NCBI RefSeq assembly: GCF_013004595.1
Contig: NZ_JABEMC010000001.1
Coordinates: forward strand, 124,001 to 188,000
Origin: Brevibacterium luteolum
Lineage (GTDB): Bacteria > Actinomycetota > Actinomycetes > Actinomycetales > Brevibacteriaceae
Length of the DNA stretch: 64,000 nt
Reading direction: 5' to 3'
In this document: positions 57,367-64,000 of the stretch, piece by piece
Layout of the letters: every line of letters begins with the position of its first letter
Numbering within the stretch: the first letter of the stretch is position 1
The notes under the pieces: model-generated
The model's database searches: none
Seen by the model: the letters and a program-made list of their open reading frames with translations, nothing else
Told to the model about the DNA's origin: nothing
Made by a program: the position numbers and the translations under genes

Positions 57367-58326
57367 ATGAGTCCCCATCGTCTGACACGGCATCGCCCGG
57401 CGCGAGAGCTACCGGTTTCGCAGCAGCTGTCCCATCTGCTCAACCTCTTCGCGTCGGGCGAGACCGTGCCCACCCCCTCGGTGCCGATTCCTGCTGCAGC
57501 CGTCATCTGCGTGCGCGACACCCCTGGAGGCATCCAGGTGTTCGTCACGCGGCAGGCCGATGCGCCGGGGCTGATCGATAAGAACCGGTGGGCGTTCCCG
57601 TCTGCCGAACTGCACCCTGAGGACATCCATCACCTGCCTCTGGCTGTGTGGGATGCAGCCAAGTGCGCCCGGCTGCTGCGGAAGGACAACACCACGAAGG
57701 CGCTCAACTACTTCGCCACGGCGGCACGTGCGGCACTGGAGCTGCTCGGCGTGCTGCTTGCTGAGGACGTCGATGGGCGGATCATCTCATCGACGGACAC
57801 CCCGTTGTGGGAGGACAGCCGGCAGAAGCTGGTGACCGGCCGGGCACGGCTCGGGCAGCTGGTTGCCGAGCGCGACCTCAAAATGCGCCTGGACCTGCTC
57901 TCACCGTGGATGCGGTGGGTGAACACACCGTGGCAGCTGCGCCGCCACGACACGATCTTCTTCATCTGCGCTGTGCCGCACGGGCAGACCGTCTCCTTCC
58001 GGTCGGTCAATGAATCGTGGGGCGGGTGGATGGCCCCGGCGAAGGTGCTGGAGAACGCTGACCCCGAGCACGCCGAATACATCTCCGCTGCCACGAGGCT
58101 GGTGTGTGAGAGCCTCGCCCGGACGCCGACCGTCGGTTCGGCGATGGCGCGGGTGCGCGATGTCTCGCCGATCCTGCCGGAGATCGTCCGGCACGATGAC
58201 CAGTGGTGGGTGTCGCTGTCTGATCGGGCTGATCCCTCGGAGCGCGGCCGCATCCGCGACGTCGGCAAGGTCGTGACGGAATCCGATCTGGAGAAGAGCT
58301 CGGGACTGTTCGGCGCAGAGAGCTGA
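57367..58326 (+). CDS. NUDIX-like protein with degenerate Nudix box
   Basis: A 319-residue protein of the NUDT19-like group usual after ridA in actinobacteria. The N-terminal strand AAAVICVRDTPGGIQVFVTRQADAPG and WAFPSAELHPED correspond to the Nudix fold. Where active enzymes read REUxEExGU, this reads RAALELLGVLL, so only one of the catalytic glutamates remains. The C-terminal part (LSPWMRWVNTPWQLRRHDTIFFICAVP) is conserved in the group. GGAG is 5 nt before ATG 57367. Probably structural or regulatory rather than a hydrolase. Confidence 0.85.
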   Translation: MSPHRLTRHRPARELPVSQQLSHLLNLFASGETVPTPSVPIPAAAVICVRDTPGGIQVFVTRQADAPGLIDKNRWAFPSAELHPEDIHHLPLAVWDAAKCARLLRKDNTTKALNYFATAARAALELLGVLLAEDVDGRIISSTDTPLWEDSRQKLVTGRARLGQLVAERDLKMRLDLLSPWMRWVNTPWQLRRHDTIFFICAVPHGQTVSFRSVNESWGGWMAPAKVLENADPEHAEYISAATRLVCESLARTPTVGSAMARVRDVSPILPEIVRHDDQWWVSLSDRADPSERGRIRDVGKVVTESDLEKSSGLFGAES

Positions 58327-58408
58327 CACCGGTGCAGCAGGCGGCTCGGGTAGCAGGTGGTTCCGGCGCTTGTGTTGCCGTCGCGGCCCGAACGTGCGGG
58401 GCCGCACG

Positions 58409-59998
58409 TCATTCGGGGAAGAGTGTGACTGGGTCGGCTAGTTCGGCTTGGAATCGGGAGTGGAAGAGCGGGCGCTGGGTTCGGTCGAGTGTCTGGGGTG
58501 GTATCCAGGCGGGTAGTCCGTTGAGGAGTGTGGATCGCCAGCCGTGGCGTTCGTGCCAGGCGTGGTGGAATCGGCAGAGCAGTGTGAGGTTGTTCAGATC
58601 GGTGGGTCCGCCGTGGTGGTGGGCGTGCATGTGGTGGGCTTCGCACCAGCCGACGGGGATATCGCAGTCGGGGAAGCTGCAGCCGCGGTCGCGTGCTTTG
58701 AGCAGTGTCATTTGGGTTGCGGTGGCGAAGCGGCCTTCTGTGCGGACCTTGACGTCGCGGGTGCCTGGTCTGGTGGAGGAGTAGTAGAACTTGCCTCCAG
58801 GGGAGAGCTGCAGGATGTCTTCGAGTCGTGTGTGGCCGCCTGCGGCTTCGACTTCGCCTTCACCGCGTGCGAGCTGTTCAGCTGTGGCGGTGACGACGAG
58901 AGCGTAGGAGCCGGCACCGGTGGGTTCGCAGGCGCCGCGGGTGATGAGGACTGAGAACCGGTCGTGGCGGCGTGCTCCGTCGGGACGGGTGTCGTCGAAG
59001 ACCGGTGCGATGGTCGGGCTGCCATCGGTTGTGGCTGCGTTCGGTTGGCAGCCGGCGTCCTCCCAGGAGTCCGCGAACGGATCCATGGCGGGTGGGCCGA
59101 ACGATGAGCCAGCGGCATCGAGGTGCCCGGCACCGGCCACAGTGGAGTCATCTTCTTCAGGGGACGCGGAGCCACCTTGTGGATTGTCTGCTGCAGTGCG
59201 GACTGTCTCAACGATATCGGCAGGGCCTTGTTGGCGGTTGGTCAGCAGTGCGTTGAGGGTCAGCCCGGTTGTCGAGTCGAGAAGACCGCGCAGGATCCAG
59301 TCGCCATTGGTCTTCTGGTTGACGGTGACGAAATAGTCATCCGGGTGGCTGGGTTCGGTTTCGAGTTTCCCGTCTGGGTCGAGGTAGCCGAGGATGCGCT
59401 TGCCGAGCACCCGGAATTCCTCCACCCGCAGGCCTGGGGCATTTTCAACCAGCACACGCTCGACGGCGGGTTCGTGCTCGGCGCGCACGCGAGGTGGCAG
59501 CGCATCGATCTGTTTGATGATCGCTTGGGCCTGATCGACCGAGATGGTGCCTGCCTGCAGGCAGGCAGCAACTTCCGGCAGCTGGGCCGGGATCGGCTGA
59601 CCGGTCGTGCTGTGATGCTCCGTTAAGCAGCGAGCCATCGACAGCCGGCGACGGGCCTCGTACGTGGTGATGCGCATCTTCTGCTTCAGCAGTGCCGGCA
59701 GCTTCCGCACACCGTAGTGGCTGGGCTCGATCTGCTGGGACATGAGGCGCGTGCTCTGAGCGGTGGCCGATTCGAGTTTCCGGCGGACGAGCTCAAGTCC
59801 CTTGCCGATCGCGATCGCCGCGGCGCTGTCCAGGGCGGCATTGTGCTGGATCGTGGCGCCGGTGTCCTCTAGTGCCGTGACCGCAGCCAACAGTTCGGGG
59901 CAGTGCGCCTTCAGCTGTGCGATGTCGGCAGCATCGAGGAACTCCGGATGGGCCTCAGCGGGCTGGGCTCCCTCGGCGGGAACAGGTTCGGCGGTCAT
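58409..59998 (-). CDS. DUF222 / HNH endonuclease (13E12-repeat-like)
   Basis: A 529-residue protein with an N-terminal DUF222 domain (~20-330) and a C-terminal HNH nuclease (~430-500): CSFPDCDIPVGWCEAHHMHAHHHGGPTDLNNLTLLCRFHHAWHE, with the HH, N and H residues of the motif and two Cys. Such genes are multicopy in actinobacteria (13E12 family) and are suspected to be selfish or defence elements. Here it interrupts the conserved NUDIX-MBL-crp-nth run. The DNA is somewhat less GC-rich than its neighbours, a sign of later arrival. A perfect anti-SD match precedes the ATG. Confidence 0.9.
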   Translation of the reverse strand: MTAEPVPAEGAQPAEAHPEFLDAADIAQLKAHCPELLAAVTALEDTGATIQHNAALDSAAAIAIGKGLELVRRKLESATAQSTRLMSQQIEPSHYGVRKLPALLKQKMRITTYEARRRLSMARCLTEHHSTTGQPIPAQLPEVAACLQAGTISVDQAQAIIKQIDALPPRVRAEHEPAVERVLVENAPGLRVEEFRVLGKRILGYLDPDGKLETEPSHPDDYFVTVNQKTNGDWILRGLLDSTTGLTLNALLTNRQQGPADIVETVRTAADNPQGGSASPEEDDSTVAGAGHLDAAGSSFGPPAMDPFADSWEDAGCQPNAATTDGSPTIAPVFDDTRPDGARRHDRFSVLITRGACEPTGAGSYALVVTATAEQLARGEGEVEAAGGHTRLEDILQLSPGGKFYYSSTRPGTRDVKVRTEGRFATATQMTLLKARDRGCSFPDCDIPVGWCEAHHMHAHHHGGPTDLNNLTLLCRFHHAWHERHGWRSTLLNGLPAWIPPQTLDRTQRPLFHSRFQAELADPVTLFPE

Positions 59999-60310
59999 GG
60001 CAGATCACCTCCTTCGGTGTATCTGCCTCCAACCTAGATTGAGGCACTGACATCACTACCACAGAACGCCCCTGAATTGGCGCCTTCCCGCCTAAAGAAT
60101 CGAGAGAATCCACTATCATCCCTGGTCAGAGCGCTGAGAGAAAAATTCTGAGAAATTTTCCGGAGGTGGCGCCCGGTTCGAGATCTGACCGCTGGCAGCC
60201 GTGTCCGGGGGTGCCGATAGACTGTCGAGCACACCGGATCCCAGCAGCTATCGGGATCCCAGACAGATCAGCAGGCCAAAGCCGCACACTGTTCGGCAAG
60301 GGAGGCAACG
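59999..60310. other. Divergent spacer between HNH and MBL genes
   Basis: 312 bp without a gene. The left third is the HNH leader. The centre has AAAAATTC/GAAATTTTC words. TAGACT at 60218-60223 is a likely -10 for the MBL gene, whose leader carries a small GGATCCC/GGGATCC hairpin (60236-60259). Confidence 0.45.
60003..60014 (-). promoter_or_regulatory. Perfect 12-nt Shine-Dalgarno of the HNH gene
   Basis: On the minus strand AAGGAGGTGATC, complementary to the full 16S rRNA tail, lies 4 nt before ATG 59998 (9 nt after AGGAGG). Far stronger than any other site in the window. Confidence 0.85.
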
Positions 60311-61081
60311 ATGCCCACGCGCACGCTGCGGATCACCGCAGACAATCCTTCGGCGATGACGCTGGAGGGAACGAATACCTACCTGCTCACCAGCGCTGAC
60401 GACGCCTCGGCCCTGCTCATCGACCCCGGCCCAGAACTCGCTGAGCACCGGGCGAACATCCTCGACGCGATCGCCGGCCGGTGCCTGTCTGCCGTCGTCT
60501 TCACCCACCGGCACGCCGACCACACCGAGATGTTCCACACCGTGAGCGAATGGGCCCCGGACACCGCCTGCCACGCCGTGCTGCCCGAGTTCTGCCGGGG
60601 CGCCGATCCGCTCATAGACGGCCAGCAGCTGTCCTTCGGATCCGACCACGCAGACGCCGTGACGATCCTCGCCACCCCAGGGCACACCTCGGATTCGGTG
60701 AGCCTGCTCTTCGGCTCCTCGCTCTTCACCGGCGACACAGTGCTCGGCGAGGGCACGACGATGATCGCCCACCCGGAGGGCTCGCTGGGGGACTACATGG
60801 CCAGTCTCGCGCGCCTGCGCGGGCTCGTCAGCGATGGGGTCGTCGACCGCATCGAACCGGCCCACGGGCCGGCGCGCACGGATGCCGCGGCGGTGCTCGA
60901 CTACTACATCAGCCACCGCCACGAGCGCATCGAACAGGTGCGCGGACTGCTGGAGGACGGCCACTCCTCGGCGGAGGAGATCTGCGACGCCGTCTACGCC
61001 CAGGTGCCGGACTCGGTGCGCCCGGCGGCCCTGCAGATCGTGCGGGCGCAGCTGGCCTACATCGACGAGCTCGACGGCTGA
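60311..61081 (+). CDS. MBL fold metallo-hydrolase (LACTB2-like)
   Basis: A 256-residue metallo-beta-lactamase fold hydrolase of the glyoxalase II/LACTB2 group. The metal motif is THRHADHTEMF (HxHxDH), with further ligands in ATPGHTSDS, LFTGDTVLG and EPAHGP. The C-terminal winged segment (LDYYISHRHERIEQVRGLLEDGHSSAEEICDAVY) is typical of LACTB2-like proteins and may bind RNA. GGAGG is 5 nt before ATG. It sits between the inserted HNH gene and crp; in many actinobacteria it directly follows the NUDIX gene. Confidence 0.92.
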   Translation: MPTRTLRITADNPSAMTLEGTNTYLLTSADDASALLIDPGPELAEHRANILDAIAGRCLSAVVFTHRHADHTEMFHTVSEWAPDTACHAVLPEFCRGADPLIDGQQLSFGSDHADAVTILATPGHTSDSVSLLFGSSLFTGDTVLGEGTTMIAHPEGSLGDYMASLARLRGLVSDGVVDRIEPAHGPARTDAAAVLDYYISHRHERIEQVRGLLEDGHSSAEEICDAVYAQVPDSVRPAALQIVRAQLAYIDELDG

Positions 61082-61099
61082 ACCGCAGCACCAACAGCA

Positions 61100-61128
61100 G
61101 AACGCCCGGACATCGTGTCCGGGCGTTC
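61100..61128. terminator. Bidirectional terminator
   Basis: GAACGCCCGGACA (61100-61112), TCG loop, TGTCCGGGCGTTC (61116-61128): a perfect 13-bp stem between convergent MBL and crp genes. Confidence 0.85.
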
Positions 61129-61159
61129 GCGGCTGCGTTCAGGTGCTCAGCAGCTCAGA

Positions 61160-61837
61160 TCAGTGGGCGCGGTTGCTCAGGCGCTCCTGGTCGAGGATGA
61201 CGACGGCGCGCGCCTCCAGACGTAGCCAGCCGCGAGCGGCGAAGTCAGCCAGGGCCTTATTGACGGTCTCACGCGAGGCGCCGACCAGCTGGGCGAGCTC
61301 TTCCTGCGTGAGGTCGTGGGCGACGAGCGTGCCGTCCGGACCCTGCTTGCCGAAGCGCTCGGCCAGGTCGAGCAGCGCCTTGGCCACGCGGCCGGGCACG
61401 TCGGAGAACACGAGGTCGCCGACGGTGTCATTGGTGCGGCGCAGGCGCTGAGCCAGGGCGCGCAAGAGGTTCATCGCGGCCTGCGGGCGCTCCTCGAGCC
61501 AGGTCATGAGGTCGTTGTGCTCCAGGCTCAGCAGCTCGGTCTGCGACACGGCGGTCACCGTCGTCGAGCGGGTGCCCGGGTCGAACAGCGTCAGCTCGCC
61601 GATCATCTCACCAGGGCCGACGACCGACAGCAGGTTCTCGCGGCCGTCCGGCGACTCGCGGCCGACCTTGAGCTTGCCGGTGGAGACGATGTAGAGCTCG
61701 TTGCCGGAATCGCCCTCGCGGAACAGCACGGTGCCCCGGCGCAGGCTGCGCGGCTTCATGAACTTCAGCAGCGCGCTCGTCGATTCATCATCAAGACCCG
61801 CAAACAGCGTGGCATTCCGGACTACTTCGATATCCAC
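61160..61837 (-). CDS. Crp/GlxR-type transcriptional regulator
   Basis: A 225-residue global regulator of the Crp-Fnr family, close to actinobacterial GlxR/Crp. The cyclic-nucleotide domain (~10-120) has GDSGNELYIVSTGKLKV and PGEMIGELTLFDPGTRSTTVTA, with the Glu and Arg of the cAMP pocket. The C-terminal HTH is TQEELAQLVGASRETVNKALADFAARGWL. The GTG start at 61837 has AGGAGG 4 nt upstream. A TGTG-N8-CACA site overlaps its own promoter. Expected to respond to cAMP. Confidence 0.94.
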   Translation of the reverse strand: MDIEVVRNATLFAGLDDESTSALLKFMKPRSLRRGTVLFREGDSGNELYIVSTGKLKVGRESPDGRENLLSVVGPGEMIGELTLFDPGTRSTTVTAVSQTELLSLEHNDLMTWLEERPQAAMNLLRALAQRLRRTNDTVGDLVFSDVPGRVAKALLDLAERFGKQGPDGTLVAHDLTQEELAQLVGASRETVNKALADFAARGWLRLEARAVVILDQERLSNRAH

Positions 61838-61878
61838 AGTTCCTCCTGAGGTCTTCCCTCACATACGTTTGTCGCCGA

Positions 61879-61894
61879 TGTGTCCCACCGCACA
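61879..61894. promoter_or_regulatory. Candidate Crp/GlxR operator upstream of crp
   Basis: TGTGTCCCACCGCACA, a TGTG-N8-CACA site as recognised by GlxR/Crp. It abuts the probable crp -10 box (TAGAGT on the minus strand, 61894-61899) on the downstream side, a position for autorepression. Confidence 0.45.
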
Positions 61895-62027
61895 CTCTAC
61901 TTGATGCCGGTGCCGGCGTCATGCCTGTTACCCGGCCGTAGAGCATGTGCGATCCTAACAGGCGCCCGGCCTGCGATCGCGGGTTTGGCCGCACTGCGGA
62001 ACAGAGTTCTCCACGAGCTGAAACGCA

Positions 62028-62161
62028 CCGTTCCCGAGGCGGTTCCCACCTCCGCTCCGGAGGTGGTGGACACTCCGCTCCGCAGGTGGTGGATACCCCG
62101 TGCCCGAGGCGGTTGGCACCCCGTGCCCGAGGCAGGGGTGACCTCCCAGCGGTGGGTGACC
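62028..62161 (+). repeat. Array of five to six 23-24 bp dispersed-repeat units
   Basis: Units start at 62028, 62052, 62075, 62098 and 62121 (e.g. CCGTGCCCGAGGCGGTTGGC), with a degenerate sixth at 62144 and an inverted core (GCGCCTCGGGCGCGGG) at 62162-62177. No spacers separate the units. Confidence 0.9.
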
Positions 62162-62184
62162 GGCGCCTCGGGCGCGGGGATCGA

Positions 62185-62190
62185 TAAGGT
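62185..62190 (+). promoter_or_regulatory. -10 element of leaderless nth
   Basis: TAAGGT, 7 nt, then ATG 62198, directly downstream of the repeat array. Confidence 0.5.
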
Positions 62191-62197
62191 GGGAGAC

Positions 62198-62971
62198 ATG
62201 CTGAGTGTCGCGGAGAAGAGTGCGCGCCGATTCGCCAAGGAGACGCCGCTGGGGCGGACGAGGCGGGCGCGGAAGATCCACCGGATTCTGGCCGAGGTGT
62301 ACCCGAACGCCCGCTGCGAGCTGGACTTCGAGACCCCGTTCCAGCTGCTCGTCGCCACTGTGCTGTCGGCGCAGACGACCGATATCCGGGTGAATTCGGT
62401 GACCCCGGGCCTGTTCGCGGCGTTCCCCGACGCTGAGGCGCTGGCGGCTGCCCGGATCGAGGATGTCGAGCAGCTCATCCGCTCGACCGGGTTCTACCGG
62501 TCGAAGGCGAAGAACATCGTGCGGCTCGCAGGCGAGCTCGTCGACCGGTTCGGCGGCGAGGTCCCGGCGAACCAGAAGGACCTCGTGAGCCTGCCGGGCA
62601 CAGGAGTGAAGACGGCCAATGTGGTGCTCGGCAACGCCTTCGACATTCCCGGGCTGACCGTCGATACGCACCTTGGGCGCCTCGCCCGCCGGATGGGGTT
62701 CACCACGCAGGAGGACCCGGCGAAGGTCGAGGCCGATGTCGTCGCACTGTTTCCGAAGAAGGATCTGACACTGCTGTCGCACCGGATGATCTTCCACGGC
62801 CGCCGGATCTGCCATTCACGCCGGCCGGCCTGCGGCGCATGCCCGATCGCCAAACTGTGCCCGAGCTTCGGGATCGGCGAGCTCGACCCGGCCAAGGCAG
62901 AGAAGATGCTGCGCTACGAGATGGCCCCGAAAGCCGAGCCGGAGCAGCCGACCCCGGAGGCCCAGGCGTGA
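62198..62971 (+). CDS. nth: Endonuclease III
   Basis: A 257-residue base-excision DNA glycosylase/AP lyase for oxidised pyrimidines. The helix-hairpin-helix LVSLPGTGVKTANVVLGNAF contains catalytic Lys138; Asp156 lies in LTVDTHLGRLARR. The [4Fe-4S] motif is C-x6-C-x2-C-x5-C in ICHSRRPACGACPIAKLC. Start ATG 62198 matches a leaderless promoter; the frame is open upstream through the repeat array but is not coding. The stop overlaps the CoA NUDIX gene (GTGA). Confidence 0.95.
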   Translation: MLSVAEKSARRFAKETPLGRTRRARKIHRILAEVYPNARCELDFETPFQLLVATVLSAQTTDIRVNSVTPGLFAAFPDAEALAAARIEDVEQLIRSTGFYRSKAKNIVRLAGELVDRFGGEVPANQKDLVSLPGTGVKTANVVLGNAFDIPGLTVDTHLGRLARRMGFTTQEDPAKVEADVVALFPKKDLTLLSHRMIFHGRRICHSRRPACGACPIAKLCPSFGIGELDPAKAEKMLRYEMAPKAEPEQPTPEAQA

Positions 62972-63675
62972 GTCTGTGGGTGCCGAGCCCCGGTGACCCG
63001 GTCAAGTCCGCGCTTGCGCGGCTGGCCGAATCCGGCGGCAATGAGGAGTGGATGCGCCGGGTCCACAAGAAGGACGATGCGCCGGTGCGCGATGCCTCTG
63101 TGCTCATGCTCTTCGGCCGCGGGCAGGCCCCGCGCACACTCGCCGGCCGCCGCGAGCAGGACCGGCTCGAACGCCTCGGGGTGGCCGATGTCGACGTGCT
63201 GCTGCTGCAGCGCTCGGCGAAGCTGCGCCACCACCCCAACCAGGTCGCCTTCCCCGGCGGCGGGCGCGATCCCGAGGACGCCGATGAGATCGCCGCAGCC
63301 CTGCGCGAGGCCGAAGAGGAGACCGGACTCGATCCCGACGGCGTCGAAGTCGTCGGCACCCTCGACCCGCTCTACATCCCGGTCAGCTCCTTCGAGGTGA
63401 CCCCGGTGCTCGCCTGGTGGCAGAACCCTTCGAACGTGTGGGTCGTCGACCACGGCGAGTCCTCGCGCGTCTACCGGGTGCCGGTCGCCGACCTCGTGGC
63501 TCCGGAGAACCGCGGCACCTTCACCGCCCCGGACCGCTCGTACCGCACCCCGGCCTTCGACGTCGGCGTGCTGCGCGTATGGGGCTTCACCGCAGCCCTT
63601 CTGGAGTTCGCGCTGGAGGAGATGGGCTGGGCCCGCGACTGGGATCGCGCAGCCCAGATCGACATCGAACTCTGA
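62968..63675 (+). CDS. CoA pyrophosphatase-type NUDIX hydrolase
   Basis: A 235-residue Nudix enzyme of the NudL/NUDT7-8 group, which cleaves CoA or acyl-CoA to phosphopantetheine and ADP. The CoA motif LLLQRSAKLRHHPNQVAFPGG precedes an intact Nudix box (GGGRDPEDADEIAAALREAEEETGLDPDG). The C-terminal SYRTPAFDVGVLRVWGFTAALLEFAL is also typical. The GTG start overlaps the nth stop, as in other actinobacteria. A terminator follows. Confidence 0.93.
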   Translation: MSLWVPSPGDPVKSALARLAESGGNEEWMRRVHKKDDAPVRDASVLMLFGRGQAPRTLAGRREQDRLERLGVADVDVLLLQRSAKLRHHPNQVAFPGGGRDPEDADEIAAALREAEEETGLDPDGVEVVGTLDPLYIPVSSFEVTPVLAWWQNPSNVWVVDHGESSRVYRVPVADLVAPENRGTFTAPDRSYRTPAFDVGVLRVWGFTAALLEFALEEMGWARDWDRAAQIDIEL

Positions 63676-63701
63676 GGCGCCCCGAGCCGCCCAGACACGA
63701 C

Positions 63702-63734
63702 TGAAGCCTGCATCCGCACAGGATGCAGGCTTCA
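63702..63734. terminator. Bidirectional terminator
   Basis: TGAAGCCTGCATCC (63702-63715), 5-nt loop, GGATGCAGGCTTCA (63721-63734), between convergent genes. Confidence 0.85.
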
Positions 63735-63825
63735 ATCAGTGGCTCTCATGGGCTCCCAGCAGGTGAGCCGGACTCAGCACGGGAACGTGACCAAGTCCGG
63801 GAACCGGCGCCCACTGCGGCACCGA

Positions 63826-63863
63826 ACCTCCGCCTCGGGAGCGGAACCGGCACCTCGGAACCG
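63826..63863. repeat. Dispersed repeats before the last gene
   Basis: CCTCCGCCTCGGGAGCGGAA followed by CACCTCGGAACCGGAACT; about 21-bp period. Confidence 0.7.
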
Positions 63864-63867
63864 GAAC

Positions 63868-64000
63868 TCAGACGCGCGGGCCCGAGGGGTTGCTCAGGGC
63901 GCGCTTGAACGCGTTGAGTGCCGACTTGCCGGAGCTGATCGCCGACTGCGGGGTCGGGTTGCCCTTCTTGAGGAACGGCACCGCAATGCCGACGAGGATG
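63868..64000 (-). CDS. C-terminal fragment of a probable membrane protein, 5' part outside window
   Basis: The last 44 codons of a minus-strand gene: a hydrophobic start (ILVGIAVPFLKKGN) followed by a polar tail (SGKSALNAFKRALSNP) and the end SGPRV. A membrane helix running off the window with a short basic cytosolic tail is likely. By position after the nth-NUDIX pair it could be the phage-holin-like family membrane protein seen in this neighbourhood in other actinobacteria, but the visible part is too short to tell. Confidence 0.5.
   Translation of the reverse strand, partial: ILVGIAVPFLKKGNPTPQSAISSGKSALNAFKRALSNPSGPRV

Larger units (their letters stand above)
61838..62197. other. Divergent spacer between crp and nth
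   Basis: 360 bp without a gene. The left part is the crp promoter with a candidate Crp site. The right half is an array of dispersed repeats ending just before the nth -10 box. Confidence 0.6.

Noticed and set aside
58380..58408. Terminator between the NUDIX-like and HNH genes
   Set aside because: Two overlapping 7-bp stems compete and neither is convincing.
62028..62161. CRISPR-like array
   Set aside because: Units are contiguous and degenerate, without unique spacers or cas genes.

Overview
The window is a GC-rich chromosomal segment with dense, short-spaced genes, frequent GTG/TTG starts, ATGA/GTGA start-stop overlaps and many apparently leaderless mRNAs. These traits, together with the neighbourhoods dnaX-recR-ask-asd and PBP-DUF4177-RidA-NUDIX-MBL-Crp-nth-CoA NUDIX, point to an actinobacterium. 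The soxBDAG operon next to a betaine-type BCCT carrier would fit Brevibacterium or a relative. The genus is inference; no search was run.

Layout. 1-3.6 kb: the 3' end of tgt (queuosine modification), a DUF2079 membrane protein, a VUT/YhhQ-type queuosine-precursor transporter and a YbaK-type aminoacyl-tRNA deacylase. 3.6-9.4 kb: M3 oligopeptidase, a divergent MFS carrier, and an aldehyde dehydrogenase paired with DUF779. 9.5-14 kb: two cell-wall enzymes (L,D-transpeptidase, PGRP-type amidase) on the minus strand, flanking the SRP RNA gene and a TPP riboswitch-tenA unit. 14.1-14.7 kb: tRNA-Ser(GGA), followed by a gene-less insert of about 400 bp bounded by a 15-bp duplication of the tRNA 3' end. 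14.8-27.6 kb: mostly single genes (lipoproteins, DUF1345, SDR, peroxidase-like, polysaccharide deacetylase, VWA protein, GNAT, cupin, SRPBCC, PepSY, DJ-1/PfpI). 26.9-33.1 kb: a GntR regulator divergent from the heterotetrameric sarcosine oxidase operon. 33.4-39.5 kb: GyrI-like protein, BCCT transporter, and a MacB-like adaptor/ATPase/permease operon. 39.5-42 kb: flavodoxin-like protein, sirtuin, TIGR03085 protein, small membrane protein. 42.2-49.8 kb: dnaX-recR, a DUF2975/HTH pair, and ask-asd. 50.1-53.1 kb: a zinc-type ABC importer. 53-64 kb: metallophosphoesterase, class A PBP and the conserved run to nth and a CoA-type NUDIX, interrupted by a DUF222/HNH endonuclease gene.

Genes that appear to work together: tgt with the VUT transporter (queuine salvage and insertion); soxBDAG with its GntR regulator and probably the nearby BCCT carrier (methylamine osmolyte uptake and demethylation to glycine plus methylene-THF); TPP riboswitch with TenA (thiamin-pyrimidine salvage); ALDH with DUF779; dnaX with recR; ask with asd (aspartate-family amino acids and diaminopimelate); znuA-C-B homologues (zinc uptake).

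The most unusual signal is a dispersed 23-24 bp repeat, CCGTGCCCGAGGCGGTGGC and variants. It occurs in intergenic tandem arrays, in terminator stems and in frame inside disordered protein segments, where it encodes PATASGTE-like peptides. Second is the short insert behind tRNA-Ser, which carries at least five copies of an IS-end-like motif. Third is the recurring TANNNT-N6/7-ATG layout of leaderless starts.
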